Source of the DNA: Coprococcus aceti
Lineage (GTDB): Bacteria > Bacillota > Clostridia > Lachnospirales > Lachnospiraceae
DNA: 64,000 nt
Assembly (NCBI RefSeq): GCF_025567285.1
Contig: NZ_JAOQJT010000005.1
Span: 1 to 64,000, forward strand
Direction of reading: 5' to 3'
Below the pieces are notes generated by a model. The model saw only the letters and a list, made by a program, of their open reading frames with translations. It did no database searches and was not told the DNA's origin. The position numbers and the translations under genes are program-made. Below are positions 32,242 through 40,636 of the stretch, in pieces (position 1 is the first letter of the stretch; each line of letters starts with the position of its first letter).

Positions 32242-32463
32242 GAGATTCCGCGGCTGCTGTGGTGAAACGAGTTGGCACATATAGAGTGCTCAATCGGTAG
32301 TGAAGTCGACTGAGCATTGCTGCTTCTTGCCAGAGCGGCGCAAGCAACGCCCTTATCGCTTGCAGAGCGCAGTGCAGATAGAAGCAAAGCAAGGCGAGGG
32401 AAGACGAACGTGATGGAGCACTCTATATGTGCCAGCCGTTTGCCACAGCAGCCGCGGAATCTC
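32242..32463 (+). repeat. Long-armed hairpin element C (upstream of patB)
   Basis: Two collinear arm pairs: 32242-32262 with 32443-32463 (21 bp, perfect) and 32274-32291 with 32416-32433 (18 bp, perfect), separated by a partly paired stretch. The core has TTGCT (32317)/AGCAA (32388), GCTTCT (32322)/AGAAGC (32380), and GCAAGC (32340)/GCTTGC (32358) with loop AACGCCCTTATC. Relative to A and B, two helices have changed on both sides together. It ends 10 bases before GGAGG of patB. Confidence 0.8.
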
Positions 32464-32485
32464 TCCATGAAGTGGAGGGACAAAC

Positions 32486-33724
32486 ATGAAGTTTGATTTT
32501 GACAAGGTTATAGACAGACGCGGCACAGGCTCCCTGAAGTGGGACGTGCCGGAAAACGAACTGCCAATGTGGGTGGCAGACATGGACTTTCAGACGGCTC
32601 CATGCATCAGGGAGGCACTGGCAGCCCGGGTGGAGCACGGAATATTCGGATATTCCATCATCCCGGACGAGTGGGCAGATGCCTACGTGAACTGGTGGGG
32701 CAACAGACACGGATTTGCGATAGATAGGGATTGGCTGGTGTTCTGCTCCGGAGTCATCCCAGCCATATCAACGGCGGTGAGAAAGCTCACCACACCCGCA
32801 GAGAATGTTGTAGTGCAGACCCCTGTCTACAATATTTTCTTTAATTCTATATACAACAATGGGCGAAATATATTGGAGAGTCCTCTGAAATATGACGGCG
32901 AGGGATATGCCATGGACTTTGAGGATCTTGAGGAAAAGCTTGCAGATCCACAGACCAGCCTCATGATACTCTGCAATCCACAGAATCCTGCGGGGAAGAT
33001 CTGGGATAAGGAGACACTTGCCCATGTGGGAGAGCTATGCGCAAAGTATGGTGTGACGGTCATCTCGGATGAGATACACTGCGATCTCACCGATCCTGGA
33101 AAGGAGTATGTGCCATTTGCCACGGCATCTGACACATGCAGGGATATAAGTGTGACCTGTATTGCGCCGACAAAGACCTTCAACATAGCCGGAATCCAGA
33201 CTGCGGCCATTGTGGTTCCGGATAAATTCCTGAGACACAAGATGTGGAGAGGTCTGAACACAGATGAAGTAGCCGAGCCAAATGCATTTGCGGTGGATGC
33301 GGCGATAGCAGCATTTACAAATGGCGGCGAGTGGCTGGACAGTCTCAGGCAGTATCTTTATGAGAACAAGCAGTATGTCAGGAAGTTTATAGATGAAAAA
33401 GTGCCGGGTATAAAGGTCGTGTATTCGGAGGCCACATATCTGCTCTGGCTTGACTGCAGCGGAATCTGCGGCGCTGCCGGCGAAGACGGCAATGCCAAGG
33501 CTCTGTCAAAATTCATCAGGAAGAACACTGGGCTCTATATGTCGCCGGGACTTTCATACGGCAAGAACGGAAAGTCATTTATCAGGCTTAACATTGCATG
33601 TCCAAGATCGACCGTGGAAGAGGGTATGAAGAGACTTGCCGAGGGAACCACGGCATTCAGAAAAATGAACGCAGAGACGGTAAACATAGACAATGCGGCT
33701 AAAAAAGGAGATATAGATGAGTAG
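32486..33724 (+). CDS. patB: PatB/MalY-type cystathionine beta-lyase (PLP aminotransferase fold)
   Basis: A 412-residue fold-type I PLP enzyme. N-terminal W-V-A-D-M-D-F, then GIFGYSIIP, NPQNPAGKIW, S-D-E-I-H-C-D-L, and the PLP lysine in A-P-T-K-T-F-N-I-A-G. These are the marks of the MalY/PatB group, which cleaves C-S bonds of cystathionine (giving homocysteine) or cysteine (giving sulfide). The start follows GGAGG just behind hairpin element C. Its last codons overlap the start of a MATE transporter gene by 8 bp. Confidence 0.9.
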   Translation: MKFDFDKVIDRRGTGSLKWDVPENELPMWVADMDFQTAPCIREALAARVEHGIFGYSIIPDEWADAYVNWWGNRHGFAIDRDWLVFCSGVIPAISTAVRKLTTPAENVVVQTPVYNIFFNSIYNNGRNILESPLKYDGEGYAMDFEDLEEKLADPQTSLMILCNPQNPAGKIWDKETLAHVGELCAKYGVTVISDEIHCDLTDPGKEYVPFATASDTCRDISVTCIAPTKTFNIAGIQTAAIVVPDKFLRHKMWRGLNTDEVAEPNAFAVDAAIAAFTNGGEWLDSLRQYLYENKQYVRKFIDEKVPGIKVVYSEATYLLWLDCSGICGAAGEDGNAKALSKFIRKNTGLYMSPGLSYGKNGKSFIRLNIACPRSTVEEGMKRLAEGTTAFRKMNAETVNIDNAAKKGDIDE

Positions 33725-35132
33725 CAGTGAAAACTTGCTGAAGGACATGATATCTGGAAAGTCTATGACCGCATCCCAGCAGATAGGACTTACGGTCAGG
33801 CTCAGCATCCCGGCGATCCTTGCCCAGATCTCGTCCATTGTCATGCAGTACATCGATGCATCCATGGTGGGGCGTCTTGGTGCAAATGCATCGGGAGCCA
33901 TCGGACTTGTCTCGTCCACGACATGGCTGTTTGGCGGGCTATGCATTGCGGTGACTACAGGATTTACTGTGCAGATAGCCCAGGCGGTGGGGGCCGGTGA
34001 GGAGAAGAATGCCAGAAACATCATGAAGCAGGGTATTATAATAGCGCTGTGCATAAGCGCCATGCTTGCACTCATCGCAGCACTTATAAGCACACCGCTT
34101 CCGAGATGGCTCGGCGGTGAAGCTGCGATACAGAAGATGGCAAGCCAGTATTTCCTTGTGTATATGCTGGGACTTCCTGCTCTGCAGATGAACAGCATAG
34201 CGGGCGGTATGCACCAGAGCTCCGGAAATATGAGACTCCCGGGTATACTGAATGTCATGTGCTGTGTGATGGATGTGATTTTTAATTTGTTCTTTATATT
34301 TCCGACAAGGAGTGTGCAGATAAATAGCATCACATTTACCATGCCGGGACTTGGACTTGGCGTTGCAGGTGCGGCGCTCGGAACCATCACGGCTGAGGCG
34401 GTCACCTGTGCCATCATGGTCACTGCACTTCTGTGGAAGAACAGGACACTTCACTTAAGAAAGGGTGAGCACTTGAGATTTCACAGGGATACCCTTGCTA
34501 GGGCGGTAAAGATAGGAGCACCGGTGGGACTTGAGCAGATGGTCATGTGCTCAGCGTATGTCATGTCCACAAAGATCGTGTCACCGCTCGGAACGATAGC
34601 CATCGCAGCCAACTCATTTGCGGTTACTGCGGAGAGCTTCTGTTACATGCCGGGGTACGGAGTACAGGCGGCAGCAACTACACTTGTGGGACAATGCGTG
34701 GGAGCCGGACAAAAACAGTTGTCCAGAAGGATGGCATGGATTACAATGGGATTAGGTGTGTCGGTTATGACCGTTGGCGGAGTCCTAATGTACATAGCAG
34801 CTCCGGCCATGATAGGTGTACTGACCCCGAACGAAGAGATAAGAAATCTAGGTGCAGCAGTGCTGAGGATAGAAGCATTTGCCGAGCCGTTTTACGCTGC
34901 ATCAATAGTTGCATCGGGAGCACTCAGGGGAGCCGGGGACACTCTGGTTCCGAGCTGCATGAACTTTGCCAGCATGTGGTGCGTGCGGATACCACTTGCA
35001 GCCATACTTGCACCGAGGGTTGGACTCTACGGTGTATGGATCGCCATGTGCGTGGAGCTCTGTTTCAGAGGAATCCTATTCACCACAAGGCTTAAACGGG
35101 AAAGATGGATGCGGGTGTTTGAAGAAAAATAA
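33717..35132 (+). CDS. MATE-family efflux transporter
   Basis: A second MATE antiporter, 471 residues, about 12 membrane segments. Typical text is S-I-P-A-I-L-A-Q-I-S-S-I-V-M-Q-Y-I-D-A-S-M-V-G at the start and IVASGALRGAGDTLVPS near the end. Only moderately similar in wording to the one at 14075, so not a recent duplicate. It is translationally coupled to patB (overlapping start, AAAGGAG within patB), which hints at export of a substrate linked to sulfur amino acids, though this is speculative. Confidence 0.9.
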   Translation: MSSSENLLKDMISGKSMTASQQIGLTVRLSIPAILAQISSIVMQYIDASMVGRLGANASGAIGLVSSTTWLFGGLCIAVTTGFTVQIAQAVGAGEEKNARNIMKQGIIIALCISAMLALIAALISTPLPRWLGGEAAIQKMASQYFLVYMLGLPALQMNSIAGGMHQSSGNMRLPGILNVMCCVMDVIFNLFFIFPTRSVQINSITFTMPGLGLGVAGAALGTITAEAVTCAIMVTALLWKNRTLHLRKGEHLRFHRDTLARAVKIGAPVGLEQMVMCSAYVMSTKIVSPLGTIAIAANSFAVTAESFCYMPGYGVQAAATTLVGQCVGAGQKQLSRRMAWITMGLGVSVMTVGGVLMYIAAPAMIGVLTPNEEIRNLGAAVLRIEAFAEPFYAASIVASGALRGAGDTLVPSCMNFASMWCVRIPLAAILAPRVGLYGVWIAMCVELCFRGILFTTRLKRERWMRVFEEK

Positions 35133-35203
35133 AGTATGATGTTTTATAATTGCAAGGTATGATTAAACTTGCAATAAAGCATCATTATATTAGGGAGGAA
35201 AAC

Positions 35204-36694
35204 ATGCCAGTATTTGATTTCAGTGGAAGCGACAATAAGAATAAGAACATAGTTACATACGAGACATTCCGGTCGTCGGAGTCTGCAGCGACAGCGGAGA
35301 AGCCGATCATGATCCTTGAGAACACGACCAGGAAGTGGACCCACCACTCCAGCGGAAAGTTCACCAATCCGATCAAGAGAACAGCATTTGAATTTGACGA
35401 GGTAGACGGAGTCCAGTCCGCAGACATATTGAAGATAGATGCGAGATTTGTAAGCCTTCTCAAATGGCTCGGTGAGAATCACATCAATGTCCGTCTGTCG
35501 GGAGAGAACAGACCGGAGGGTTATGCGGTATACAAGATAAGGGAGACCGAGTTCGGCGGCGGATCGAAGCTGTCGGCAAATGACGGATTCCTTCAGTTCA
35601 TGATAGAGAGACTTCTTGCCAGCGATGCCCCTTCGGAGGAAGAGAAATCCGAGGAGGAAGAAGAGGAAGAGGCACTGGGCGATGACATGAAGCTCACGAG
35701 CATGCAGAGCATCATTGACTTCATGCACTGCGCCGGAAGAACACTTCCTGACAATATAAGGCTGTGGGCCAGAAGAAATCTTGCGGTTGCGAGATCCAGC
35801 GAGGTATCACCGGAGGAGAGACGCCACGCCCAGAGAGCACTTTCCATGGCGATGAACATCAGATGGAAGAGCAATTACTTTGAGGCGATAGATCCGGAAG
35901 AGGCCAGAAGGATACTGGACGAGGAACTCTACGGAATGGAGAAGGTAAAGCAGAGGATCATCGAGACGATCATCCAGATCAACCGTACACATACACTTCC
36001 TGCATACGGACTTCTGCTCTGCGGACCTGCCGGAACAGGAAAGTCACAGATAGCCTATGCGGTTGCGAGAATACTCAGACTTCCATGGACGACCCTTGAC
36101 ATGAGTTCCATCAACGATCCGGAGCAGCTTACAGGAAGTTCAAGAGTATATTCCAATGCCAAGCCGGGAATCATCATGGAGGCATTTTCACAGGCTGGAG
36201 AATCTAACCTCGTATTCATTATCAACGAGCTGGACAAGGCAAATTCCGGCAAGGGCAACGGCAATCCTGCCGATGTACTGCTGACACTCCTGGATAACCT
36301 GGGATTCACCGACAACTACATGGAGTGCATGATCCCGACAAATGGCGTGTATCCTATAGCGACGGCAAATGACAAGGAGAACATCAGCAAGCCGATCATG
36401 TCGAGATTTGCTGTTATAGACATACCGGATTACACCCCGGATGAGAAGAAGGAGATATTCAACAAATTTGTTCTGCCGAAGGTGCTCAAGCGCATCGGAC
36501 TTGACAAGAGCGAGTGCATCATCCTTCCAGACGGCGTGGATGCTGTCATCAAGAAGTGCGACGGCGTGACCGGAATCAGAGATATAGAGCAGGCTGCAGA
36601 GCACATAGTTGCACATGCGCTTTACCAGATCGAGGTAAATCACGTTCAGAGCGTGACATTTGACGGAGCTATGATAGAGGAGCTTTTGAGCTGA
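35204..36694 (+). CDS. AAA+ ATPase, Lon/MoxR-like core
   Basis: A 496-residue cytoplasmic protein. An unrecognised N-terminal half ends in an acidic Glu-rich stretch (about residues 145-160). The AAA+ module begins near residue 240: Walker A C-G-P-A-G-T-G-K-S (about 274-281), Walker B N-L-V-F-I-I-N-E-L-D-K, and an arginine-finger-like S-R-F-A-V-I-D. The order L-Y-G-M-E-K-V-K-Q-R-I before Walker A recalls Lon, but no protease domain follows. Role unknown; perhaps a chaperone or remodelling ATPase. The ATG at 35204 follows AGGGAGGAA; the frame from 35150 has no ribosome site. Confidence 0.75.
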   Translation: MPVFDFSGSDNKNKNIVTYETFRSSESAATAEKPIMILENTTRKWTHHSSGKFTNPIKRTAFEFDEVDGVQSADILKIDARFVSLLKWLGENHINVRLSGENRPEGYAVYKIRETEFGGGSKLSANDGFLQFMIERLLASDAPSEEEKSEEEEEEEALGDDMKLTSMQSIIDFMHCAGRTLPDNIRLWARRNLAVARSSEVSPEERRHAQRALSMAMNIRWKSNYFEAIDPEEARRILDEELYGMEKVKQRIIETIIQINRTHTLPAYGLLLCGPAGTGKSQIAYAVARILRLPWTTLDMSSINDPEQLTGSSRVYSNAKPGIIMEAFSQAGESNLVFIINELDKANSGKGNGNPADVLLTLLDNLGFTDNYMECMIPTNGVYPIATANDKENISKPIMSRFAVIDIPDYTPDEKKEIFNKFVLPKVLKRIGLDKSECIILPDGVDAVIKKCDGVTGIRDIEQAAEHIVAHALYQIEVNHVQSVTFDGAMIEELLS

Positions 36695-36713
36695 TTATCG
36701 TCATATTACACAA

Positions 36714-36743
36714 TTTACATTACGGAAAGTATTATGGTATACT
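36714..36743 (+). promoter_or_regulatory. Promoter of the LacI-family regulator
   Basis: TTTACA (36714-36719), 18-bp spacer, TATACT (36738-36743). Confidence 0.65.
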
Positions 36744-36749
36744 CTTCTT

Positions 36750-36765
36750 ATGAAACAAGTTTCAT
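36750..36765 (+). promoter_or_regulatory. LacI-type operator in the regulator's own promoter
   Basis: ATGAAACAAGTTTCAT, a palindrome except at the centre, just after the -10 box. It is the same word as the sites at 38003-38078, implying autoregulation. Confidence 0.8.
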
Positions 36766-36805
36766 GGACTGCAGTCTGAAATTCATAAGGAGAGTATATT
36801 TATAT

Positions 36806-37867
36806 ATGGCAAGTATAAGAGACGTTGCGAAGGAGGCGGGGGTCGCCATCTGCACGGTGTCGAGACTTATCAACGGCACGGCAAATGTTGAACCTGAGAC
36901 TCAGAAGAAGATAGAAGATGCGATGAAGAAACTGGATTATGTTCCAAATGAGCTTGCGCGAGGCATGTTCAAGGGCAGATCAAACTCCATTGCGATGTTG
37001 GTTCCAAATATCCAGCACCCATGGTTCTCATCACTGGCATCGGAGATAGAAAAGATACTTTATGAGAAGAAATACAAGTTTATGCTTTTTTCCACATCCG
37101 ATGACAAGCAGAGGGAGAAGGAATGTTTTAAGCTGTTAAAGTCCAACATCGTGGATGGGATCATATGCGGAACGTCGGCATGTACGGCGAAGGAATACCA
37201 GAAGATAGATAAGCCGATGGTCATGCTGGATTATAAGGTTGGCAGCAAATTTCCTGTCGTAGTGTCGGATCACAAGATGGGCGGACAGCTTGCTGCCCAG
37301 GAATTTATAAACAGTGGATGCAAATATGTCATCCACATATCAGGAATCAAGGTAGATAAGAATATCATGTCATTTGAGTGCCATGAGGAACTAGATAGAG
37401 TCCTTGCCGAGAATGGGATAAAATCCAGACGAGTTCCAATACAGTGGAACGACTTTGATTTTCATGGATATTTTGAGATGGCAAAATGCATACTGGAGGA
37501 GTATCCTGACGTGGACGGAATATTTGCCGCAGACATGCCAGCGATAGCATTCCTTAAGGCGGCACTTGCCATAGGCAAAAAGATTCCTGATGACCTGGCG
37601 ATCGTGGCATACGACGGAACGTACATAACCAACGCCAGCACGACAAGGCTCACATCGATACATCAGCCGTACAAGGAGATCGCCCAGGAGGCAGTACGCC
37701 AGCTTATGGAGATGATCGACGGACCGGAGGAGGAAGATGATGCCGAAGGACAGGGTGAAAGTGCAACCGCAGATCAGATCGACAGCGCAAAAGAGAGAAA
37801 CACACATATAGACGGAAATCTTATACTACTTCCGGTGAGCGTAGAAAAAGGCGATACAACTTTATAG
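36806..37867 (+). CDS. LacI-family transcriptional regulator of the alpha-galactoside/glucoside operon
   Basis: A 353-residue repressor. N-terminal helix-turn-helix: S-I-R-D-V-A-K-E-A-G-V-A-I-C-T-V-S-R-L-I-N-G, then hinge V-P-N-E-L-A-R-G-M-F. The rest is a periplasmic-binding-like sugar domain (SIAMLVPNIQHPWFSSLASE). An insert rich in acid residues (GPEEEDDAEGQGES) is near the end. The ATG at 36806 starts the HTH in the standard register; the 24 codons upstream overlap the promoter and operator. It presumably binds the GAAACATGTTTC sites before the transporter operon and is released by an alpha-galactoside or alpha-glucoside. Confidence 0.93.
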   Translation: MASIRDVAKEAGVAICTVSRLINGTANVEPETQKKIEDAMKKLDYVPNELARGMFKGRSNSIAMLVPNIQHPWFSSLASEIEKILYEKKYKFMLFSTSDDKQREKECFKLLKSNIVDGIICGTSACTAKEYQKIDKPMVMLDYKVGSKFPVVVSDHKMGGQLAAQEFINSGCKYVIHISGIKVDKNIMSFECHEELDRVLAENGIKSRRVPIQWNDFDFHGYFEMAKCILEEYPDVDGIFAADMPAIAFLKAALAIGKKIPDDLAIVAYDGTYITNASTTRLTSIHQPYKEIAQEAVRQLMEMIDGPEEEDDAEGQGESATADQIDSAKERNTHIDGNLILLPVSVEKGDTTL

Positions 37868-37879
37868 TATGATTACGAA

Positions 37880-37935
37880 AAGAAGTTCGTGAAGAGAAAT
37901 TGAGGTGCCACTCAAAAATCATGAACTTCTTTTTT
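37880..37935 (+). terminator. Terminator after the LacI gene
   Basis: AAGAAGTTCGTGA (37880-37892) pairs with TCATGAACTTCTT (37919-37931, one G-T), then T run; the loop contains a smaller TTGAG/CTCAA hairpin. Confidence 0.88.
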
Positions 37936-37998
37936 ATGTGGGTACAAAACATAAAAAACTTACTAAGAGCACAAAATACAAAAATCTATAAATCCCCT

Positions 37999-38026
37999 AT
38001 TGACGAAACATGTTTCATATGATAAT
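37999..38026 (+). promoter_or_regulatory. Promoter of the sugar ABC/glycosidase operon
   Basis: TTGACG (38000-38005) with GATAAT (38021-38026); the spacing of 15-16 bp is a little short. Operator O1 fills the spacer, so repressor and polymerase would compete directly. Confidence 0.6.
38003..38018 (+). promoter_or_regulatory. LacI-type operator O1
   Basis: ACGAAACATGTTTCAT, between -35 and -10. Confidence 0.8.
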
Positions 38027-38036
38027 CTTAATGCAA

Positions 38037-38052
38037 ATGAAACATGTTTCAT
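38037..38052 (+). promoter_or_regulatory. LacI-type operator O2 (perfect palindrome)
   Basis: ATGAAACATGTTTCAT is a perfect 16-bp palindrome, 34 bp after O1. Confidence 0.85.
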
Positions 38053-38062
38053 TTAAGCGCTT

Positions 38063-38078
38063 ATGAAATATGTTTTAT
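38063..38078 (+). promoter_or_regulatory. LacI-type operator O3 (imperfect)
   Basis: ATGAAATATGTTTTAT, 26 bp after O2 and two bases from its consensus. Confidence 0.6.
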
Positions 38079-38147
38079 CGGAACAATATGAATGATAGCG
38101 AGAATTAACAAGAGGGAAAATTCAAAGCAAGAAAAGGAGAAAAGGTT

Positions 38148-39626
38148 ATGAGAGCAAAGAAATTAGTAGCATGTGCACTTTCAGCAGCTATGATGCTGGG
38201 ACTTGCATCTATGACAGGATGTGGTTCAGCAAAGAAGGATTACGATCTGTATATTTACAACACAAAGTCCGAGATCGCAGACAGTATCCAGGATCTGTGC
38301 AAAGATTATGAGACAGAGACAGGAGTTAAGGTTAAGGTTTACACATGTGGTACACAGGAGACCATGGAGACACTCAGATCTGAGATGAATTCCAAGAACT
38401 ATCCTACACTGTACGCGATAAATCAGGCACAGTTCACAGAGTGGAACGAGGGCGGATTTGTACTTCCATCAACATCAGTAAAGAATGAGGAGTTAAAGTC
38501 AATCTACGATTCAATTCCAGAGAGCATGCAGCTCGCAGATGAGAGCGGAGCAAGCTGCGGAATCCATTACAACGTAGAGGGTTACGGACTTATCGCAGAT
38601 ACGCAGATGATATGTGATGTATTTGGACTTGACAGCGCAGACGCATTTGTCGCTGATTACAGAAGTGCCAATTATGAAGAGTTCACAGGCATGATCAAGG
38701 CAATCGATGATTACATAAACGGCAAGGGTGGCGAGAAGGTTACACTTTCAGGCAATGCATACACCACGGCAAAGGACAAGACAGCCACAACAGAGAACAT
38801 GAACGGAGTATTTGCAATCGCAGGCGCAGAGAAGTGGACATATGCAAACCACTATACAAACTACGCACTGAATGCAGTATTCCCTAACTACAATGCAACG
38901 GCAGCAGCTACAAAGGAAGATGTTGATAAGCTTGAGGAGCCACTTGTAAAGATGGTTCAGGAGCTTGATATGCTTTCAAGCTACACAGCAGGACCAAGCG
39001 GCAAGGTAGAGCGTGGATCAGAGTACATTAACTCAACAGTGACAGGATATGATCAGGCAGTTCAGACATTTGCCGAGGGTAAGGCAATGTTCATCAAGCA
39101 GGGTAACTGGGTATACGGAACCATCGCAGGCGTGGATGCAGACAAGGCATCAAGACTTACGATGCTCCCAATGAAGGTCAACCTTGAGCAGAGTGACATC
39201 TCAGCTGAGGGCGTTACAGTTGACAAGATGAACAGCTCAATCCCTGAGTTCGTTTCACAGTATTACGTTATCAACAAGAAGGATTCAGAAGAGGAGCAGA
39301 AAGCCGCTGAGGACTTCCTTGTATGGCTCTACACATCAGATACAGGAAAAGATTACATCACAAACAAATTCGCATTTGTCCCATTCAACGCAGACGAGAG
39401 CGAGAAGCTTGAGAATCCGCTCAGCAATTCACTTGTATACTATATGAGCAATGACCTTGTGATGGGCAATGACTTCGATGCTTTCCCTGAGTCATGGGGA
39501 CTCAACACCATCGGTGCAACTATTCAGGAGCAGTTGTTTACAAATCCTGATCAGTGGGATGAGAACACTATAAGAACAGGTGTGGAAGATGCACTGACAA
39601 AGTGGAAGGACAGCATCAAAGAGTAA
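38148..39626 (+). CDS. Sugar ABC transporter substrate-binding lipoprotein
   Basis: Extracellular solute-binding protein of 492 residues. Lipoprotein signal peptide ends with SMTGCGSAKKDYD. The mature part has DLYIYNTKSEIADSIQDL and NAMF-type features of the CUT1 (maltose/oligosaccharide) class, including ADKASRLTMLPMKVN and AAEDFLVWLYTSDTGKDY. It is first in the operon behind O1-O3, with AAAGGAGAAAAGG before the ATG. The glycosidases downstream suggest raffinose-, melibiose- or isomaltose-type ligands. No ATPase gene is in the cluster; CUT1 systems commonly share a distant MsmK-like one. Confidence 0.9.
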   Translation: MRAKKLVACALSAAMMLGLASMTGCGSAKKDYDLYIYNTKSEIADSIQDLCKDYETETGVKVKVYTCGTQETMETLRSEMNSKNYPTLYAINQAQFTEWNEGGFVLPSTSVKNEELKSIYDSIPESMQLADESGASCGIHYNVEGYGLIADTQMICDVFGLDSADAFVADYRSANYEEFTGMIKAIDDYINGKGGEKVTLSGNAYTTAKDKTATTENMNGVFAIAGAEKWTYANHYTNYALNAVFPNYNATAAATKEDVDKLEEPLVKMVQELDMLSSYTAGPSGKVERGSEYINSTVTGYDQAVQTFAEGKAMFIKQGNWVYGTIAGVDADKASRLTMLPMKVNLEQSDISAEGVTVDKMNSSIPEFVSQYYVINKKDSEEEQKAAEDFLVWLYTSDTGKDYITNKFAFVPFNADESEKLENPLSNSLVYYMSNDLVMGNDFDAFPESWGLNTIGATIQEQLFTNPDQWDENTIRTGVEDALTKWKDSIKE

Positions 39627-39641
39627 TCGGTGCTAAATGGG

Positions 39642-39722
39642 ATGTGTCAGGTTTTCTATGAAAACCTGACATGTAGCGCCAGCCATTTGCCGAAGGCAAA
39701 TTTTGTATGGCTGGTGTTCAAT
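39642..39722 (+). repeat. Hairpin repeat family R, copy R3
   Basis: The perfect stem GTCAGGTTTTC/GAAAACCTGAC is followed by ATGTAGCGCCAGCCAT, an inner TTTGCC-GAA-GGCAAA hairpin, and ATGGCTGGTGTTCAA. Against R2 the outer and inner stems have paired base changes (CAGCCC/GGGCTG to CCAGCCAT/ATGGCTGG; TCGCC/GGCGA to TTTGCC/GGCAAA). It lies between the binding protein and permease genes and could set their expression ratio. Confidence 0.8.
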
Positions 39723-39739
39723 GTAGGAAAGGAAAAACT

Positions 39740-40636
39740 ATGAAAAGATTTTACAAGAGAAAATTCTGGTTTATGGTTCTGCCTTCTATAGTGTTGTTTC
39801 TGCTGGTTATCATAGTTCCTTTTATAGAGGGTGTGATCTATTCCTTCACCGAGTGGAGAGGTTCCTACTTCGTAGGTGGGGAGCACTGGTGGAATGCACT
39901 GGTGGGACTTAAGAATTATACAAGCATATTCAAGTCGAAGGATTTCCTTCAGTCACTTGGATACACGGCCATATATGCTGTACTCGCAGTAATAGCACAG
40001 AATGTTGTCAGTCTTCTTCTGGCACTCATGATCAAGAAGCTTACCAAGGGCAAGGGACTTTTCAGAACGGTACTGTTCCTTCCATATGTACTTGGAATGC
40101 TCGCAATGGGTTATGTATGGCGTTTCATATTTGAAAATGTATTTTCACAGACGCTGTTCGGAACAGACGGTGTGGTACACGTAGAGGTGCTCAACAACAT
40201 GCTTCAGAATCAGTGGAAAGCACTTCTGGCATATGCGATCGTTGGTGTATGGCAGGTTGCAGGTTATTACCTGATAATCTACCTCAACGGACTCAACAAT
40301 ATTTCAGAGGATATTTATGAGGCTGCCAGAATAGATGGGGCTACGGGCTGGACAAGCTTCAGGAAGATCACACTTCCGCTTCTCATGCCTTCATTTACGA
40401 TAGTGCTCTTCATGTCACTGGCAAACAGCTTCAAGATGCTTGACCTCAATGTTTCACTGACAGAGGGCAATTTCGGAACGACCATGATATCCTACATGAT
40501 ACTGAAAACAGTAAGAGAGAGCTCTCCTCCGGCATACGGAGAGGCGCAGGCACAGGCAGTTATATTCTTCGTTATCATTGCAGTTATATCTATAGCTCAG
40601 GTAATGATCACTAAGAGAAAGGAGATTGAATCATAA
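39740..40636 (+). CDS. Sugar ABC transporter permease (CUT1, MalF-like)
   Basis: A 298-residue membrane protein with six predicted helices, the first at FWFMVLPSIVLFLLVIIVPF. The EAA loop is YEAARIDGATGWTSFRKITLPLL, which contacts the ATPase. The ATG at 39740 follows AGGAAAGG; the frame from 39707 begins inside repeat R3. Its stop codon overlaps the start of the next permease by one base. Confidence 0.93.
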   Translation: MKRFYKRKFWFMVLPSIVLFLLVIIVPFIEGVIYSFTEWRGSYFVGGEHWWNALVGLKNYTSIFKSKDFLQSLGYTAIYAVLAVIAQNVVSLLLALMIKKLTKGKGLFRTVLFLPYVLGMLAMGYVWRFIFENVFSQTLFGTDGVVHVEVLNNMLQNQWKALLAYAIVGVWQVAGYYLIIYLNGLNNISEDIYEAARIDGATGWTSFRKITLPLLMPSFTIVLFMSLANSFKMLDLNVSLTEGNFGTTMISYMILKTVRESSPPAYGEAQAQAVIFFVIIAVISIAQVMITKRKEIES

